Shown here piece after piece: positions 5,251-13,103 of a stretch of 14,329 bases of DNA (positions are counted from its first letter, which is position 1; the number at the start of each line of letters is the position of its first letter). The notes beneath the pieces were generated by a model. It did not search any database. It worked only from the letters and a program-made list of their open reading frames with translations, and was not told where the DNA came from. The position numbers were made by a program, and so were the translations under genes. Origin of the DNA: JBOGXF01 sp050694275 (lineage in GTDB: Bacteria; Actinomycetota; CADDZG01; WHSQ01); NCBI GenBank assembly GCA_050694275.1, contig JBOGXF010000062.1, positions 1 through 14,329 on the forward strand, read 5' to 3'.

Positions 5251-5588
5251 CCCCGGTCTCGGTTGCTTGGCCCCGCTGTCGATGATTCATAGCGCTCAAC
5301 GAAGACCGGGAACTCGTTCCGGTAACGGGCGGGCATCTCGCAAGCCGAGATAGCGCGGACCTTGGCGCAAGCTCGCCCTCACAACGTACTTCCCGCTTTG
5401 TTGCAGAGCGAAAGGCGCTTTGGTCTCAAGAGATGAGCCATCCCCCCGCGGCCACTCGAAGCTGGTCATTCGTAGAGGCGGATCACCTCGGAATTCTCTC
5501 ATCGGAGACTTCTTGGAGTTCTCTCCACGGGGATGGGAACCCCGCGCTCTGCCACGTGCTCCTCCCTTACGACTCAGGTATGTACGGA
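5251..5588. other. Gene-free stretch with small hairpins
   Basis: No convincing gene on either strand. Two hairpins are visible: an imperfect ACCGG-GAAC/GTTC-CGGT at 5305-5323, and a perfect ATCTCG-CAAGC-CGAGAT at 5335-5351. Either could terminate minus-strand transcription from the beta-helix gene, but they are about 240 bases beyond its stop and have no T-run. Confidence 0.4.
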
Positions 5589-6113
5589 TCAGCAACCACC
5601 TCGTCGGGCGACATTTCTGAGGGCGCCGGCTCCGAGATTCGGCAGGACGGCGATCTTGTTCCCCTTTCCCGCGACGTCGTTGCCCTTGACGGTCACGCAT
5701 GAGACCACGTTCCGCCTCGCCCTCCACGTCGAGTTTGGGCGCGCGGGGCCGGCGACCCCTCCGATCAAACTGATCCCTTTTATCCTGGAGAACCAGTGCT
5801 TCGCGAGGCGGGGAACGCGGGGGATGACATTGCCGCGCAGCACGACCCCAACTACTCGGTTGTGGACCGCGTTGTCTAGTCCGTGTTTCTCACGACTCGG
5901 TCCCCCACCCAGAACGAGGATGCCGATCAGCGCCGTCTCGACGCGGTTGTTCGTAACCGACACCCCCTTGATCGACGTGCGACCTTTCCCCAGCCCGCCC
6001 AGGATGGCAATGCCTCCGGCGGTGAGGTATTCGGCGTGATCCTTCTCCGTTACGGCCGTCTGCGCGATCGTGTTGGAGTCGATCCGGATGTCTGACACGC
6101 GCGGGCGAAGCCC
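5589..6113 (-). pseudogene. Beta-helix protein A, part after the in-frame stop
   Basis: The reading frame of the 6114-7922 gene continues past its TGA without a shift: GLRPR then VSDIRIDSNTI and three more coils (IKGVSVTNNRV, VVGVVLRGNVI, VVSCVTVKGNDV) to the TGA at 5589. Each coil ends in the asparagine-turn pattern (V/I-x-GN-x-I/V) of right-handed parallel beta-helices. The C-terminus (C-VTVKGNDVAGKGNKI ... GC) matches that of the second paralog (C-VPLRGNRIDAPKK ... AC), so this is the true end of the protein. A GTG at 6098 could start it separately, but without a signal peptide the product would stay in the cytoplasm. Confidence 0.75.
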
Positions 6114-7922
6114 TCAGATCACGATTCCCCAGGGGTTCAGGAATTCCGTGGGCGCCGCGATGATCCCTTCGATCACATTGCCCACGATCCGAACGTCTGT
6201 GAGCGTGCTTGGTATCCCTTGACAGCAAGGCTCACCAACCTGCACGCCGACGTATTGGGCCTCCAGCACGTTACCGACGACCACGACGCGTCTCACGACG
6301 TTCTCACAGTAGTCACTGTCACCCCAGCAGTCGTCCGAGACGCTGATGACGACACCCTCGTTCGCGGAGCGCGAGCGACCAGTCGAGCGCACCCGGTTGC
6401 CGAAGATCTTCACGTCCTCAACGATGTTCCCGGAACGGCCCCCCTGGCCCGCGAGGACTTGCAGGGCCATAGTCCCGCCGCGCGTCTCGATCGCGTTGTA
6501 CGCGAGGAGCGCGTCCGATATCCGGTTGTCGCTCTGGCCCGCGGTGCCGATCGTGAGATCGATCGCTTTTCCCTGGCTGATCCCGATACCTACAGGTTCT
6601 CCTCCGATGCGTATGACATTGCCCGCGACGGTCACACGACGCATCACGTCGCCGTCGTCGTTGATCCACCCCACCCAGATCGCGCCGTTCGTCTGCGAGT
6701 CGATCGTGTTGCCCACGATCCGGGTGTCGAGCCAGGTGCTCGCGGTGCGGCACGGGGTCCCGGGCTGGCACTCCTGGTGCCAGAGAGTTGGCTGCAACGA
6801 GATGGATCCGGCAACGTCGCTGAACACCAGGCCGCTGACGACGTTGCGCGCGAACGTAGTCTCCATGAGCAAAGGAGTCTCAGCCACCTCATCCTGCATT
6901 GCAGTAAAGACCACGCCGTTCGTGAAGCCCTGCAGGGCTAGCGCGTGCAGCCGGTTGCCGCTGGAGGCGACGTTGAAGCCCCAGCCGCCGAACTCCGACT
7001 GATCGACGAGGGTCACGTCGGGGCCCCCGTCGCCGTCGATGTCGCCGTCGATGAACAGACCGCCGCCCGTGAGCACAGGTAGGCCTCCAAGGAGGCCGAT
7101 GGTCGCTCCCTTGAGCGAGGCGTCGAAGCGCACCGTGTAGGTGCCGGGATCGTTGTTGGTCGCCTCGATCGCCTCGCGCAGCGAGATCCCGTCGGGGCCG
7201 GGGTTGGTCTCAAGACCATCCACCGTGGAGACATCGCCGTTGGCTGCTCCGCCGTCGATGGAGGTGACGGTGATAAGCCTGCCTTCGATACCTTCGGTCC
7301 CCGCCGGAACGCCCTCGGGAAGCGGTGGCGGGTCGGGAGCGCCGGCTCGCTTGCGCGGGCGATTCGCGTCCGCACAGGTCACGAGCGTGAGTCCCCAGGC
7401 ATCGATCACGCCGGAGTAGCGGGCGCGCAGATCGGTGACCTTCAGTTTCCACGTCCCTGCGCTCGCTGTGCCGGAAAGGACGGCGAGGCTCTCGAACGGC
7501 CGGTACTGCCCGGAGAACGGGGGTAGCGAGGACACGATCGATGCGTCGGCGAGGTCGTCGAACGTCGTGTCGGAGAAGTCGTCGCCCCACGTCCCCACCG
7601 CTTCGGCCAGCAGCATCCTCCTCGCACTGGGCGAGACGAGCTCGAGCCGGAGGTCGGAGCCAAACGGGTGTGCGATGTCGACATGGACATCGACATCCTG
7701 GATAGGGCTGCCCTCGGGGACGGTCAGTGTCATTTCTGCGGTGCCGTTGTCGGGGATCGGCGTGGGGCCGTCGCCCGACGTGAACTCCGCCGTCTCGCAG
7801 GGTGTCGCGTCCTGCCCCTTTGCCCTCTCCAGCGACATCGGAGCCGAAGTGATCACAAGGGCGATAGCCAAACCCGCCGACTGCAGAACGCGGGCCCTTG
7901 TCCGGCCCCCGGCCGTTCGCAC
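6114..7922 (-). CDS. Secreted P-domain plus parallel beta-helix protein A, truncated by TGA
   Basis: A 602-residue product from GTG 7922; GTG 7946 is also in frame but lies inside the presumed ribosome binding region GGAGGAGGT (7944-7936) and only a few bases from the predicted transcription start. Residues 1-30 are a signal peptide. Residues about 44-183 form a P/Homo-B (proprotein convertase) domain: IPDNGT, HPFGSDLRLELVSP, TWGDDFSDTTFDD, AGTWKLKVTD, IDAWGLTL. A Pro-rich linker follows, then a CSLREA-like segment (TNPGPDGISLREAIEATN, with Ile in place of the Cys) and a FIDGDIDGDGGPDVTL stretch. After that come about ten beta-helix coils ending GNxI/V. Such proteins are surface or exported carbohydrate-binding or adhesin-type factors; the target is unknown. 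TGA at 6116-6114 cuts it, and the same frame continues to 5589. It is a paralog of the gene at 11764-13053, which lacks the P-domain. Confidence 0.82.
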   Translation of the reverse strand: MRTAGGRTRARVLQSAGLAIALVITSAPMSLERAKGQDATPCETAEFTSGDGPTPIPDNGTAEMTLTVPEGSPIQDVDVHVDIAHPFGSDLRLELVSPSARRMLLAEAVGTWGDDFSDTTFDDLADASIVSSLPPFSGQYRPFESLAVLSGTASAGTWKLKVTDLRARYSGVIDAWGLTLVTCADANRPRKRAGAPDPPPLPEGVPAGTEGIEGRLITVTSIDGGAANGDVSTVDGLETNPGPDGISLREAIEATNNDPGTYTVRFDASLKGATIGLLGGLPVLTGGGLFIDGDIDGDGGPDVTLVDQSEFGGWGFNVASSGNRLHALALQGFTNGVVFTAMQDEVAETPLLMETTFARNVVSGLVFSDVAGSISLQPTLWHQECQPGTPCRTASTWLDTRIVGNTIDSQTNGAIWVGWINDDGDVMRRVTVAGNVIRIGGEPVGIGISQGKAIDLTIGTAGQSDNRISDALLAYNAIETRGGTMALQVLAGQGGRSGNIVEDVKIFGNRVRSTGRSRSANEGVVISVSDDCWGDSDYCENVVRRVVVVGNVLEAQYVGVQVGEPCCQGIPSTLTDVRIVGNVIEGIIAAPTEFLNPWGIVI

Positions 7923-7935
7923 CCCCCACCTAGAG

Positions 7936-7944
7936 ACCTCCTCC
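7936..7944 (-). promoter_or_regulatory. Ribosome binding site that sets the gene A start
   Basis: GGAGGAGGT reads from 7944 to 7936 on the minus strand. It lies 13 bases before GTG 7922, a long spacing, but overlaps the alternative GTG at 7946, which it therefore argues against. Confidence 0.5.
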
Positions 7945-7959
7945 ACCCGCCGCGCGTCC

Positions 7960-7988
7960 AGTTAAGCACCCTGTCCAAATCAGGACAA
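7960..7988 (-). promoter_or_regulatory. Promoter of beta-helix gene A with embedded inverted repeat
   Basis: Minus strand: TTGTCC (7988-7983) is a -35 and TTAACT (7965-7960) a -10, 17 bp apart. The inverted repeat TGTCC-N6-GGACA (7987-7972) overlaps the -35 and the spacer. The paralog at 13104-13132 has the same TTGTCC, 17-bp spacing and a GTCCC-N6-GGGAC repeat at nearly the same place. Transcription would begin near 7953. Confidence 0.6.
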
Positions 7989-8030
7989 TCCCTTCCGTCC
8001 GAAACACCCCGCATCGTCCGGATGTGTCCT

Positions 8031-8095
8031 TCGGGCGAAGCCCGACCTGCCGACCGGGGACGCAGCCGAGCGCAGCGAGGACCGTTCTCGGTCGG
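8031..8095. terminator. Hairpins between the beta-helix genes
   Basis: TCGGGC-GAA-GCCCGA (8031-8045) is a compact perfect hairpin, followed by a longer one, CCGACCG (8050-8056) with CGGTCGG (8089-8095). They lie about 100-165 bases after the stop of the downstream half of gene B and before the promoter of gene A, so they may end minus-strand transcription. No T-run. GACGCAGCCGA at 8059-8069 recurs at 13176-13186 upstream of gene B, a trace of the gene duplication. Confidence 0.4.
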
Positions 8096-8195
8096 GATCC
8101 TTAGTGGACTACGGTTGCGTCACAAGGAACGGGTGGTTTCGGCGCGTAGCAGCGCCCGCGAGAGGTAGCGAATCAGGACGCGTGCCGGCGATCGA

Positions 8196-8939
8196 TCAGC
8201 AGGCCAGCCGGGCCTTGTTCCCACTCGCACCGTCAACGTTCGAGCGAACGTCGACTTTCTTGGGCGCGTCGATACGGTTGCCCCGTAGCGGAACGCAGAT
8301 CACGCGATTGTTGCGAGCCTTCGATCCGAGCCCGCCGATGAGCCGGATGCCAGCCGAGGGGCTCTTGATCGAGTTCCTGGCGATCCGGACGTTGCGGACC
8401 ACGTTGTCACGCGAATTCGCCGATGCGGGGGGTGGATCGGCGGGGTGAAGTTGCCCCGGATCCGAATGCGCGCCCACAACCGAGATGCCTGCCCGGCTCA
8501 CGTCACCCGCTTTACCGCCCTTCACGCGATTGCATCTGATCTTGATTTCAGAGATGCGGTTATCGAGGCTATTCACGCCCGCCAATACGGTGATTCCTGT
8601 CGCACCCGCCCCGTCGATGACGTTGTGAGTGAAGGAAACATCGGTAACGCGATTACTCGTTCCGGACAGGGCGCCCAGGAGTCTCACGGCCGAAACGAAA
8701 AAAGGTCGGTCCTGAAGAAACGGATCGACCAGGCGCACCGTGTTCCACTTCGCAACGATCTGCGAGGCCTCGTTATCGCCCACTGGCTGAGAACCGAACC
8801 AGGCGCCGGCAGAGATGTAGATGCCGTTGTGCAACCCGAATGCGGGCCCCAGAGAGATGCTGTTTCCCAGGATCGACACATTAGTTACTGAGACCCACCG
8901 ATAGATAGCGGGTTCACGCGCGGAAGTCCAAGAGAAAAG
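8196..8939 (-). pseudogene. C-terminal half of beta-helix protein B, 5' side cut by an insertion sequence
   Basis: From the insertion boundary at 8939 the frame reads continuously as beta-helix: WVSVTNVSILGNSI, a longer insert, VTDVSFTHNVI, ISEIKIRCNRV, VVRNVRIARNSI and VICVPLRGNRI, then a C-terminus like that of protein A. The frame is open upstream through the insertion-sequence end to a stop at 8996-8994, so it has no start of its own; GTG 8879 lies in mid-coil and lacks a signal peptide. In protein A five coils follow the place where the 429-residue half of B (11764-13053) stops; here there are about six. That fits a single gene B broken by the two insertion sequences. A separate third paralog that lost its front half is the alternative. 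Confidence 0.7.
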
Positions 8940-10202
8940 GGGGGCGTCCAGTTGAATGGGTCCGCCGGCGGGGTTATCGGTGCAGAAGGAAGGTCAGCCA
9001 ATCACGTCCCTGGAGGTCGAGACCGGCGAGCTCGAGGGGCGACTTGCCGTTGCTCCGACATGAGTCGGTGAAGCGCTTGAAGCGGTAGCAACCGACGAGC
9101 AACCGCACGTAGCGCTCGGCCGATTCGAGACTCTGGAACCCTTCCATGAGCCTCAGCTTCTTGTTGAGTTGCTTGATCACGTTCTCGGTGACGTTGTTGT
9201 CTGCAGGCAGTCCCGGCGTGAAGTGGTGGGCCATGTAGACGTCGAAGTTGCGTTCCAGAGAGCGCGCGGCGTTGACGTTGCCGACGTTCTTGAAGCGACG
9301 ACGATCGTCGGTGAGCGCGTGCAGATGTCGGCATGCCTCGTCGTAGGTCGGCGCGTAGAGCACCTGACGGATCCTTTCTCTCAGCTCGGCGTAGAGAGGA
9401 GCCTTAACCGACCACTTCGATTTAGGGATGTCGCTGACCAAGCGGCGATCGAAGTGCACCCGGCAAGCCTGGAAAGGCACCGATCCAAAGTGGTCCCGAT
9501 GGATCTGAGCGAAGCCCGGGGCAAAGTCGGAAACCACGCCTCGGAATGGGTATCCGGCATCCCAGGCGCGCCTCGGTCTCGAGCCGGGCGAACCCCTCCG
9601 CCGTCTCGGCGGGCAGCACGAGCGCATGGACGAGGTCCTGGGTCGGATGGTCGACCCCGATGAGTAGACAGTGCTTGATCCCTCTGACATAGATCGCCTT
9701 GCCGTCGATTCCCAGGAAGCCGCCCCACCGCGGCTGCAGCTCGATCGAGGTCTCAAGCGGAGTCTTTGCTTTGCCGCCGAGGTCATGAAGCCAGTTGTTG
9801 ATGGTGACGTGCCCCACCGGTCGTCCGACGCGACCTTCCACGAGAGAGGCCAGCACGCGATAAGAGGTCAGTCCCTGGATGTAGACGCGCACCGCTTCGA
9901 GCACGACGTCGTCGGCGAACTTCGCACGTGCACGTGCCTTGTTGCGCCCGTAGGTAAAGCTGCTCTTACACGACTTGCAAACGAATCGCTGCAGTGGCTT
10001 CAGCGATCCGGATAGACCCGTGGGAGCGGTCTGGGTCATGCCTTTGCGCTTGGTCTCGAGGCTCCCGCATTTGGGGCAGCGGACCCGCCGTTTTTTCCAC
10101 GCTCACCCCTTCTATCCGGTCGTTTACTGGATAGCTACCGCGAAAGCGGGGCCTGGCCAGGGATTTCGCGCTTCAAACGGACCCACTCAAATGGACGCTG
10201 TC
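8940..10202 (-). mobile_element. Insertion sequence with zinc-ribbon DDE transposase, IS256/Mutator-like
   Basis: About 1.26 kb. Terminal inverted repeats lie at 8940-8964 and 10178-10202, with 20 of 25 positions matching; the best block is CGTCCA-K-TTGA-R-TGGGTCCG. An 8-bp candidate duplication flanks it. It encodes one transposase on the minus strand that is now frameshifted. It lies inside beta-helix gene B coding sequence and abuts the IS1380 element. Confidence 0.75.
8974..10100 (-). pseudogene. Frameshifted transposase of the 8940-10202 element
   Basis: Start GTG 10100, with AAGGGG a few bases upstream. After GTG GAA AAA the frame is wrong: the run of six A (10096-10091) should be five to give MEKRRVRCPKCG. 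The sequence then shows a zinc ribbon (CPKC near 10070, CKSC near 9970), a helix-turn-helix region (GLTSYRVLASLVEGR) and DDE motifs: GIDGKAIYVRG, then after a second frameshift at about 9561-9577, GVVSDFAPGF, the C-x2-H segment ACRVHF, and NNVTENVIKQLNKKLRLMEG to the TAA at 8974. The Asp, Asp and Glu candidates and the C-x2-H are typical of Mutator/IS256-superfamily enzymes, and the N-terminal ribbon recalls the IS1249 group. With two shifts no full enzyme can be made, unless one is a read error. Confidence 0.8.
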
Positions 10203-10209
10203 GAGAAAA

Positions 10210-10267
10210 GCCTCCTGACCAGGGAAGATGTAGCTGACCAAAGCACACATCCGCCCCGACAGGAGGC
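10210..10267 (+). promoter_or_regulatory. Hairpin that can hide the transposase ribosome binding site
   Basis: GCCTCCTG (10210-10217, at the left tip of the IS1380 element) is fully complementary to CAGGAGGC (10260-10267), which contains the AGGAGG ribosome binding site of the transposase. Any transcript entering from outside would include both arms; one starting between them would have the site free. Confidence 0.5.
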
Positions 10268-10276
10268 ATCTCTCAG

Positions 10277-11593
10277 GTGAAGATAACCGAGTCCGAGCGC
10301 GTCTTCACGGTTTCCACGACAGACCGCAAGCTCACGGCGCATGCTGGAGCGGTCCTGATCCGGGCCGCGGCTAACGCGGTCTGCCTTTCGAGTGCGATCG
10401 GAGCCCACCTTCGTCTCAAGAAGCGTGCCCGCGGGTTCACCGAGGCCGAGTCTGTCCTCGGCATGGCAGAAGCCATCGCGCTTGGCGCGACCTGCCTCGA
10501 CGACCTCGCGGTCGCGCGCGCCGATCAGGCACAGCAAGAGCTTCGCGGCTTCGCCGTCCCCGCACCTCAGACCGCGGGATCGTTCCTGCGACGCTTCACC
10601 CTCGGGCACATCGGCCAGCTCGACAAGGCGCTGCGTGCGGTGCACCTACGAGCGTTGCACCTGCTCGGGATCACGACCGGGGATCGCGTCACGCTCGATT
10701 TCGACTCGACCTACATCCGCTCCTATTCGTCGCGGCGGGAAGGTGCTGACCCGACCTGGACCAAGCGCTACACGTTGCACCCGTTGTTGTGTTTCGTCGC
10801 AGAGTTCTCCACCTGCCTGCACGCCAAGCTGCGCCGGGGCAAGGTGAACACCGCCAACGGCATCCCGGGCTTCGTCGATGAATGTCTCAAGCGCGTCCCC
10901 GCAGGGGCCGTGATCCGAACTCGCTTCGACTCCGGCTTCTATTCACGGCATCTCTTCGCCAGGCTCGAAAGAAGGGGCGTGACCTATCTCTGCGGGGCAA
11001 TGCTCACACCCCGCCTGACCAGCGTCATCACGCAGATCCCGGACTGTTGCTGGACGCCCTGCGTCGACAAAGATGAAGGTGAGGTCGCAGACTTCGGCTT
11101 TCTGATCAGCGGCGACAAGGTCTTCCGCCGCTACGTCGTCAAGCGGATCCCGGTCAACGTCGGCGAGCAGCTGGAGATCGGAACCGGCGGTTACCACCAC
11201 TGGGTGCTTGTGACCAACGATCACACCACCGACGCAGCAACACTAGAGGCCGAGCATCGTCACAAGGCCCAGGTCGAGTCCGGCATGCGCGAGCTCAAAG
11301 AAAACTTCGGGCTCGACGTCCTCCGAAAGCATGGCTTCGTGGCGAACTGGGCCTGGCTGCTGGTCGTCGTGACGGCACTCAACCTGACCCGTTGGTCGCA
11401 GCTGCTCGGATCAATCGATGCAACCGAAGACCTGCGCGCCAAAAGACTTCGTTACCGATATCTCAATGTCCCCGCGCTGCTCATTCGTTCCGGACGACAG
11501 CTCGTGCTCAAGCTGCAGCGTGACTATCCGCTGTTCGACGCGTTCGTCGCAGCCTTGACGCGTTTGCAATCGATCCCGCTGCCCGCCGGCTGA
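10277..11593 (+). CDS. IS1380-family transposase
   Basis: A 438-residue DDE transposase, apparently intact, from GTG 10277 with AGGAGG at 10261-10266. Motifs: an N-terminal region with LTAHAGAVLIRAAANA; VTLDFDST with the first Asp (D141 or D143); RTRFDSGFYS with the second (D218); and EHRHKAQVESGMRELKENFG with the Glu (E334 in QVES), followed by the LNLTRWSQ helix. LDxDST and RxDSGF with the long insert before the Glu are the IS1380 signature. Length is normal for the family (about 420-480). It should cut and paste the flanking element; the ribosome binding site may be masked (10210-10267). Confidence 0.92.
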   Translation: MKITESERVFTVSTTDRKLTAHAGAVLIRAAANAVCLSSAIGAHLRLKKRARGFTEAESVLGMAEAIALGATCLDDLAVARADQAQQELRGFAVPAPQTAGSFLRRFTLGHIGQLDKALRAVHLRALHLLGITTGDRVTLDFDSTYIRSYSSRREGADPTWTKRYTLHPLLCFVAEFSTCLHAKLRRGKVNTANGIPGFVDECLKRVPAGAVIRTRFDSGFYSRHLFARLERRGVTYLCGAMLTPRLTSVITQIPDCCWTPCVDKDEGEVADFGFLISGDKVFRRYVVKRIPVNVGEQLEIGTGGYHHWVLVTNDHTTDAATLEAEHRHKAQVESGMRELKENFGLDVLRKHGFVANWAWLLVVVTALNLTRWSQLLGSIDATEDLRAKRLRYRYLNVPALLIRSGRQLVLKLQRDYPLFDAFVAALTRLQSIPLPAG

Positions 11594-11608
11594 GACCCGG
11601 CACCTTCG

Positions 11609-11639
11609 ATGAACAGCTCCCCGGCACCGCCGGGTTCAT
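11609..11639 (+). terminator. Hairpin after the IS1380 transposase
   Basis: Outer arms ATGAAC (11609-11614) and GTTCAT (11634-11639) enclose a GC stem CCGGC-ACC-GCCGG (11621-11633), with an unpaired stretch on the left side. It lies 15 bases after the stop codon. No T-run. Confidence 0.5.
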
Positions 11640-11727
11640 TCGGCGTGCCCGGACGCGGTCACCAATGACAAGGTTCTCTTGGATCAAGAGGAGTGAATCG
11701 ATCCTTCCGCCGCCCGACGACCTGGAA

Positions 11728-11759
11728 CTCCGACGCGACGCTAATCGGGGTTTCTTTTT
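11728..11759 (+). terminator. Rightward hairpin with T-run facing gene B
   Basis: CTCCGA (11728-11733) pairs with TCGGGG (11745-11750, one G-T pair), followed directly by TTTCTTTTT. On the plus strand this is a plausible intrinsic terminator. It would stop transcripts leaving the IS1380 element before they run antisense into gene B. Otherwise 11692-11763 shows no coding sequence. Confidence 0.5.
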
Positions 11760-11763
11760 GGCC

Positions 11764-13053
11764 TTACCGAGGGATTCGGGTAGTTAGGACGTTGCTGTTT
11801 CCCGTCGCTTTCCCAAGGTCGATCGCTCTCGCCCCCGGCCCTGCGATGGTGTTGCCCAGGATCGCAACGTTTCTCATCACGTTGCCTTCCGCGTACGAGC
11901 CGGTGACCTCTCCGCTCGCCATGAGCTGGATCCCGGTGCTCGAACCGGGCGTTGCCATCTGGATGTGGTTGTCGACGATGCGAAGACCGTCGACGACGTT
12001 GTCGTTGCCGCCGACCCCTCCCGCGCGCACCTCGATGCCGAAATCCCCGTCCCAGCCCGCGTTATCGACCATCTCGATTGTGTTGTAGGCGATGAGCGTG
12101 TCTACGACCTCGGCCTGGGAGTCGCTGCCTGTTGCAACCAATATGGCTTGGGATCCTTCGGTGGCCACGAACGGCTGCTCGGGAACGCCTCCTCGTGCTA
12201 TGCGGATCGTGTTGTGGGCGATCGTCGTACGTTCGAGAACAGAGCCCGCGGATATAGGGAAGTTGACGCCTCCGAACCACAGTTCGGGGGAGAGCGAGTG
12301 GTCGACCTCGATCGTGTTGCCGACTATCAGCGTATCGACCCATCGGGTGCGCGCGGCCGTGTCAGTCAGCATTACGCCGTATTCCCTGATACTGGTCATC
12401 TCAAGACCGCTGATCACGTTGTCTGAGCGGATTCCGTCCGGAGCGATCGATAAGAAGCGAACACCCTTGAAGAACCCGTTCAGAGCCATGGCGTGAAGCG
12501 TGTTCCCGCTCGATTTGATCCGAAACGCATCACCCGTATCCGGTTGCTCTGTCGATGACCCATCCAACGTGACATCCGGCAGACCGTCGCTGTCGATATC
12601 GCCGTTGATGAGGACGTTGCCTCCCTCAAGCTGGAGTGGTTGCGCTACCGCGATCGTCGCTCCTTGGAGGCTCGATGAGAAATTGATCGTAGAGATGCCG
12701 GGGTCTCGGTTGGTCGCCTCGATGGATTCCCTAAGCGACGTGCCGTCGGGTCCGGGGTTCGCCGCGAGGGCCTCCACGCTCGATGTGTCGCCATCGATCG
12801 TGTCGGAACTGTTGGTCACCGTGATGATCCGACCGCGAGGTGAGACGTCGACCGAGGGGATGTCGACGGACTCGGGCTCATAGGCACCCGCACCAATTGC
12901 TCCACAACTGTCAGGAACGGAGGCGGTGCTCATCGTTTCGGCAGCTACCCGGCCATCCATCGGTTGGGCCGCGATGAAAGCCGAACTAGTGAGAACCAGC
13001 GTAGAGACAAGGGCACGCGTGCGAAGAGTCCGCGGTCTCCCTCCGCGGGACAT
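11764..13053 (-). CDS. Secreted CSLREA-type beta-helix protein B, N-terminal half
   Basis: 429 residues from ATG 13053, with GGAG nine bases upstream. The frame is open back to 13359, with ATGs at 13113 and 13104, but these lie at or upstream of the predicted transcription start. Residues 1-30 are a signal peptide (RPRTLRTR, then ALVSTLVLTSSAFIAA). Residues about 74-150 parallel protein A: RIITVTNSSDTIDGDTSSVE, TNPGPDG-like ANPGPDGTSLRESIEATN, FSSSLQGATIA, LINGDIDSDGLPDVTLDG. This is the CSLREA-type segment, with Thr in place of the Cys. Six or seven coils with GNTI-like turns follow (DTLIVGNTI, RTTIAHNTI, DTLIAYNTI, DGLRIVDNHI, RNVAILGNTI). It stops at RIPR, after fewer coils than A and without the shared C-terminus, which appears at 8196-8939 beyond the insertion sequences. 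There is no P-domain. Probably a broken gene whose truncated product may still be exported. Confidence 0.8.
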   Translation of the reverse strand: MSRGGRPRTLRTRALVSTLVLTSSAFIAAQPMDGRVAAETMSTASVPDSCGAIGAGAYEPESVDIPSVDVSPRGRIITVTNSSDTIDGDTSSVEALAANPGPDGTSLRESIEATNRDPGISTINFSSSLQGATIAVAQPLQLEGGNVLINGDIDSDGLPDVTLDGSSTEQPDTGDAFRIKSSGNTLHAMALNGFFKGVRFLSIAPDGIRSDNVISGLEMTSIREYGVMLTDTAARTRWVDTLIVGNTIEVDHSLSPELWFGGVNFPISAGSVLERTTIAHNTIRIARGGVPEQPFVATEGSQAILVATGSDSQAEVVDTLIAYNTIEMVDNAGWDGDFGIEVRAGGVGGNDNVVDGLRIVDNHIQMATPGSSTGIQLMASGEVTGSYAEGNVMRNVAILGNTIAGPGARAIDLGKATGNSNVLTTRIPR

Positions 13054-13103
13054 GGCGCCATACTCCGCCTCGGACAAGTCCCCTCCGTCCCCGCCGTCAG
13101 CCA

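Larger units (their letters stand above)
8932..10210. repeat. Candidate 8-bp target-site duplication
   Basis: GAGAAAAG occurs at 8932-8939 and again at 10203-10210, exactly bracketing the 25-bp terminal inverted repeats. Eight bp is the usual duplication for IS256/Mutator-type elements. The right copy directly touches the predicted left tip of the IS1380 element at 10211. Confidence 0.55.
10211..11691 (+). mobile_element. IS1380-family insertion sequence
   Basis: The boundaries are inferred. The left tip CCTCCTGA-CC matches the right tip read inward, CCTCTTGATC (11691-11682), at 8 of 10 positions, and IS1380 ends typically begin CC. The length of about 1.48 kb is near the family range. No direct duplication is visible next to the two tips (AAAG against AGTG), so one end may have moved by deletion, or the right boundary may be wrong. 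Confidence 0.65.

Noticed and set aside
5151..5336. Small minus-strand frame starting MPARYRNEFPVF
   Set aside because: It crosses both operator palindromes and overlaps the toxin-like gene; no ribosome binding site or known motif.
6219..6941. Plus-strand frame opposite beta-helix gene A
   Set aside because: Antisense shadow; the minus strand has signal peptide, P-domain and repeated coils, while this frame shows only GC-skewed composition.
9422..9786. Two separate overlapping transposase genes (205 and 270 residues)
   Set aside because: Their sequences join as one DDE enzyme with a single shift near 9561-9577. A programmed shift was considered, but I see no slippery sequence there and a second defect exists at the start, so decay or read error is more likely.
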